DNA from: Candidatus Eiseniibacteriota bacterium
GTDB taxonomy: Bacteria; Eisenbacteria; RBG-16-71-46; SZUA-252
Direction: 5' to 3'
Assembly: GCA_016880395.1 (NCBI GenBank)
Contig: JAEHDN010000027.1
Coordinates: 1-6,760, forward strand
Length of the DNA: 6,760 nt
Under the pieces are notes generated by a model, which worked only from the letters and a program-made list of their open reading frames with translations, was not told the DNA's origin and did not search any database. Below, piece by piece: positions 5,556 to 6,760 of this stretch (position 1 is its first letter; the number at the start of each line of letters is the position of its first letter). A program made the translations under genes and the position numbers.

Positions 5556-6760
5556 ACGGTCGCGATCCGGTGTCGCTTCCGAAGCACTGGGTCCGACTGG
5601 CCGACCTCGAGCCCGCGGTCGCTGGTACCGAGAGCGAGATGCAGGAGTTCGCGAGTCCCGCGAACTCCGATGCGATCGCGCTCGAGGTCGCGGAGCCGCC
5701 GTCCCGCCGAGAGTTCCTGAAGCTGCTCGGCGCGGGGGCCGCGTTCGCGGCCGCCGGATGCGCGCGGAAGCCGGTGGAGAAGATCCTGCCGTACGTGCAT
5801 GCGCCCGAGGAGCTGGTGCCCGGCGTCCCCGTCTTCTACGCCTCGACCTGCGGCGAGTGCCCCGCGGGATGCGGCGTCCTCGTGAAGACGCGCGAAGGTC
5901 GCCCGATCAAGCTCGAGGGGAACAAGGCCCATCCCGTGAATCGCGGCGCGCTCTGCCCGCGCGGGCAGGCCTCGATCCTCAATCTCTACGATCCCGACCG
6001 GCTCCAGGGCCCGGTGATCTTCGCGCGCGGAAAGGGATCGAACAAGCCGGTCGTCTGGGGGACAGCGGACCAGCGCGCGATTCAGGCGCTGGGCGACGCG
6101 CGGGGCCGCGGGAAGGTCGTACTCCTGAGCGGCACGATCACGAGCCCCTCGACCCTGGCCCTGGTCCGCACGTTCCTGGCGTCCTATCCGGGAGCGGAGC
6201 ACGTCGTCTACGACCCGGTCTCGCAGGACGCGATCCTGCGCGCGCAGGAGCTGTCGTACGGAGCCCGCGCGATCCCGCGCTACCGGCTCGACAAGGCCGA
6301 TCTCCTGATCACGCTCGGAGCCGATCCGCTCGGGACCATGATCTCGCCCGTCGAGTACGCGCGCGACTTTTACGCGCGGCGGCGCCCCGAGCTGGGCACC
6401 ATGATGCGCGTGATCGCGATCGAGCCGGTCGTGTCGCTCACCGGCAGCAATGCCGACCAGCGCCTGCGCGTTCGCCCCGACCACCTCTATCCGGTCGCGA
6501 TGGCCGTCGCGAACGAGCTCCTCGTGGCGCGCCCGCGCGGAGCGTCGGCGCCGGGCGGCGCAGCGGCCTCGGTTGCCTCGTTCGAGGCGGCGACCGTCGA
6601 GCGTCGCGCCGGTCTGCCGCTCGGGACCATCGCGAGGCTCGCGGACGAACTCTGGGCCGCGCGCGGCAAGAGCCTGGTCATGGCAGGCGCTCAGGCGGCG
6701 CCCGCGGCGCATGCGGTGCCGCTCCAGATCGCGGTCAATCTCCTCAACAGCATCCTCGGG
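5543..6760 (+). CDS. actB: ACIII subunit ActB, extended-Tat molybdopterin-oxidoreductase-like iron-sulfur protein, N-terminal part
   Basis: ActB is the large periplasmic subunit of ACIII, a natural fusion of a molybdopterin-oxidoreductase-like domain (B1) and a ferredoxin-like domain (B2) that hands electrons to the hemes. Only the first 406 residues, within B1, are present; the frame is open at the right edge. The N-terminus has the ACIII-type extended Tat leader: PKHWVRLADLE (13-23), a variable stretch, then SRREFLKLLGAGAAFAAAGC (54-73) with twin Arg55-Arg56. B1 follows with YASTCGECPAGCGVLVKTREG (from 99) and GNKAHPVNRGALCPRGQASILNLYDPDRLQGP (from 126). Cys103, Cys106, Cys110 and Cys138 form a CxxCxxxC-x27-C set of the kind that holds a 4Fe-4S cluster in molybdoenzymes. 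LLITLGADPLGTM (about 254-266) resembles the dinucleotide-binding fold. A true molybdoenzyme (polysulfide reductase type) is the alternative, but the pentaheme actA upstream points to ACIII. Confidence 0.92.
   Translation, partial: MSHVDGRDPVSLPKHWVRLADLEPAVAGTESEMQEFASPANSDAIALEVAEPPSRREFLKLLGAGAAFAAAGCARKPVEKILPYVHAPEELVPGVPVFYASTCGECPAGCGVLVKTREGRPIKLEGNKAHPVNRGALCPRGQASILNLYDPDRLQGPVIFARGKGSNKPVVWGTADQRAIQALGDARGRGKVVLLSGTITSPSTLALVRTFLASYPGAEHVVYDPVSQDAILRAQELSYGARAIPRYRLDKADLLITLGADPLGTMISPVEYARDFYARRRPELGTMMRVIAIEPVVSLTGSNADQRLRVRPDHLYPVAMAVANELLVARPRGASAPGGAAASVASFEAATVERRAGLPLGTIARLADELWAARGKSLVMAGAQAAPAAHAVPLQIAVNLLNSILG

Noticed and set aside
5546..6712. A 388-codon open frame on the minus strand opposite actB.
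   Set aside because: It is the reverse of actB, whose cysteine and Tat motifs are unmistakable. The antisense product is Arg-rich and resembles no family I know.

Overview
The window is high-GC bacterial DNA packed with genes. Seven genes can be supported, six of which I can name, and no stretch of 300 bases lacks a gene. It holds a menaquinone (vitamin K2) operon on the minus strand and, diverging from it, a small membrane-permease gene followed by the first two genes of Alternative Complex III (ACIII) on the plus strand. Menaquinone together with ACIII, three or more GTG starts and high GC fit a free-living respiratory bacterium of a lineage such as Gemmatimonadota, Eisenbacteria or a related high-GC phylum. 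The exact phylum cannot be read from this sequence. No rRNA, tRNA, mobile element or CRISPR array was seen.

Minus strand, read from 4298 down to 1: menF (isochorismate synthase), menD (SEPHCHC synthase), menH (SHCHC synthase) and menB (DHNA-CoA synthase, cut by the window edge). This is the textbook gene order. Each junction overlaps by 4 to 10 bases, so the four genes look like one translationally coupled transcript. The missing steps (menC, menE, menA and others) are not in the window; if linked, they lie beyond position 1.

The 45-base divergent gap (4299-4343) is the most unusual feature. It has a -10-like hexamer on each strand, each exactly 6 bases before the start codon of its gene, arranged symmetrically about base 4321. 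Both transcripts are therefore predicted to be leaderless.

Plus strand: a 200-residue polytopic membrane protein of the UreH/NiCoT-like type (4344-4946) and a 90-base AT-richer spacer with a candidate promoter and a CRP/FNR-type palindrome. Then come actA (pentaheme cytochrome c subunit) and actB (large iron-sulfur/molybdopterin-oxidoreductase-like subunit, running off the right edge). ACIII oxidises menaquinol, so the window places synthesis of the electron carrier back to back with the complex that consumes it.
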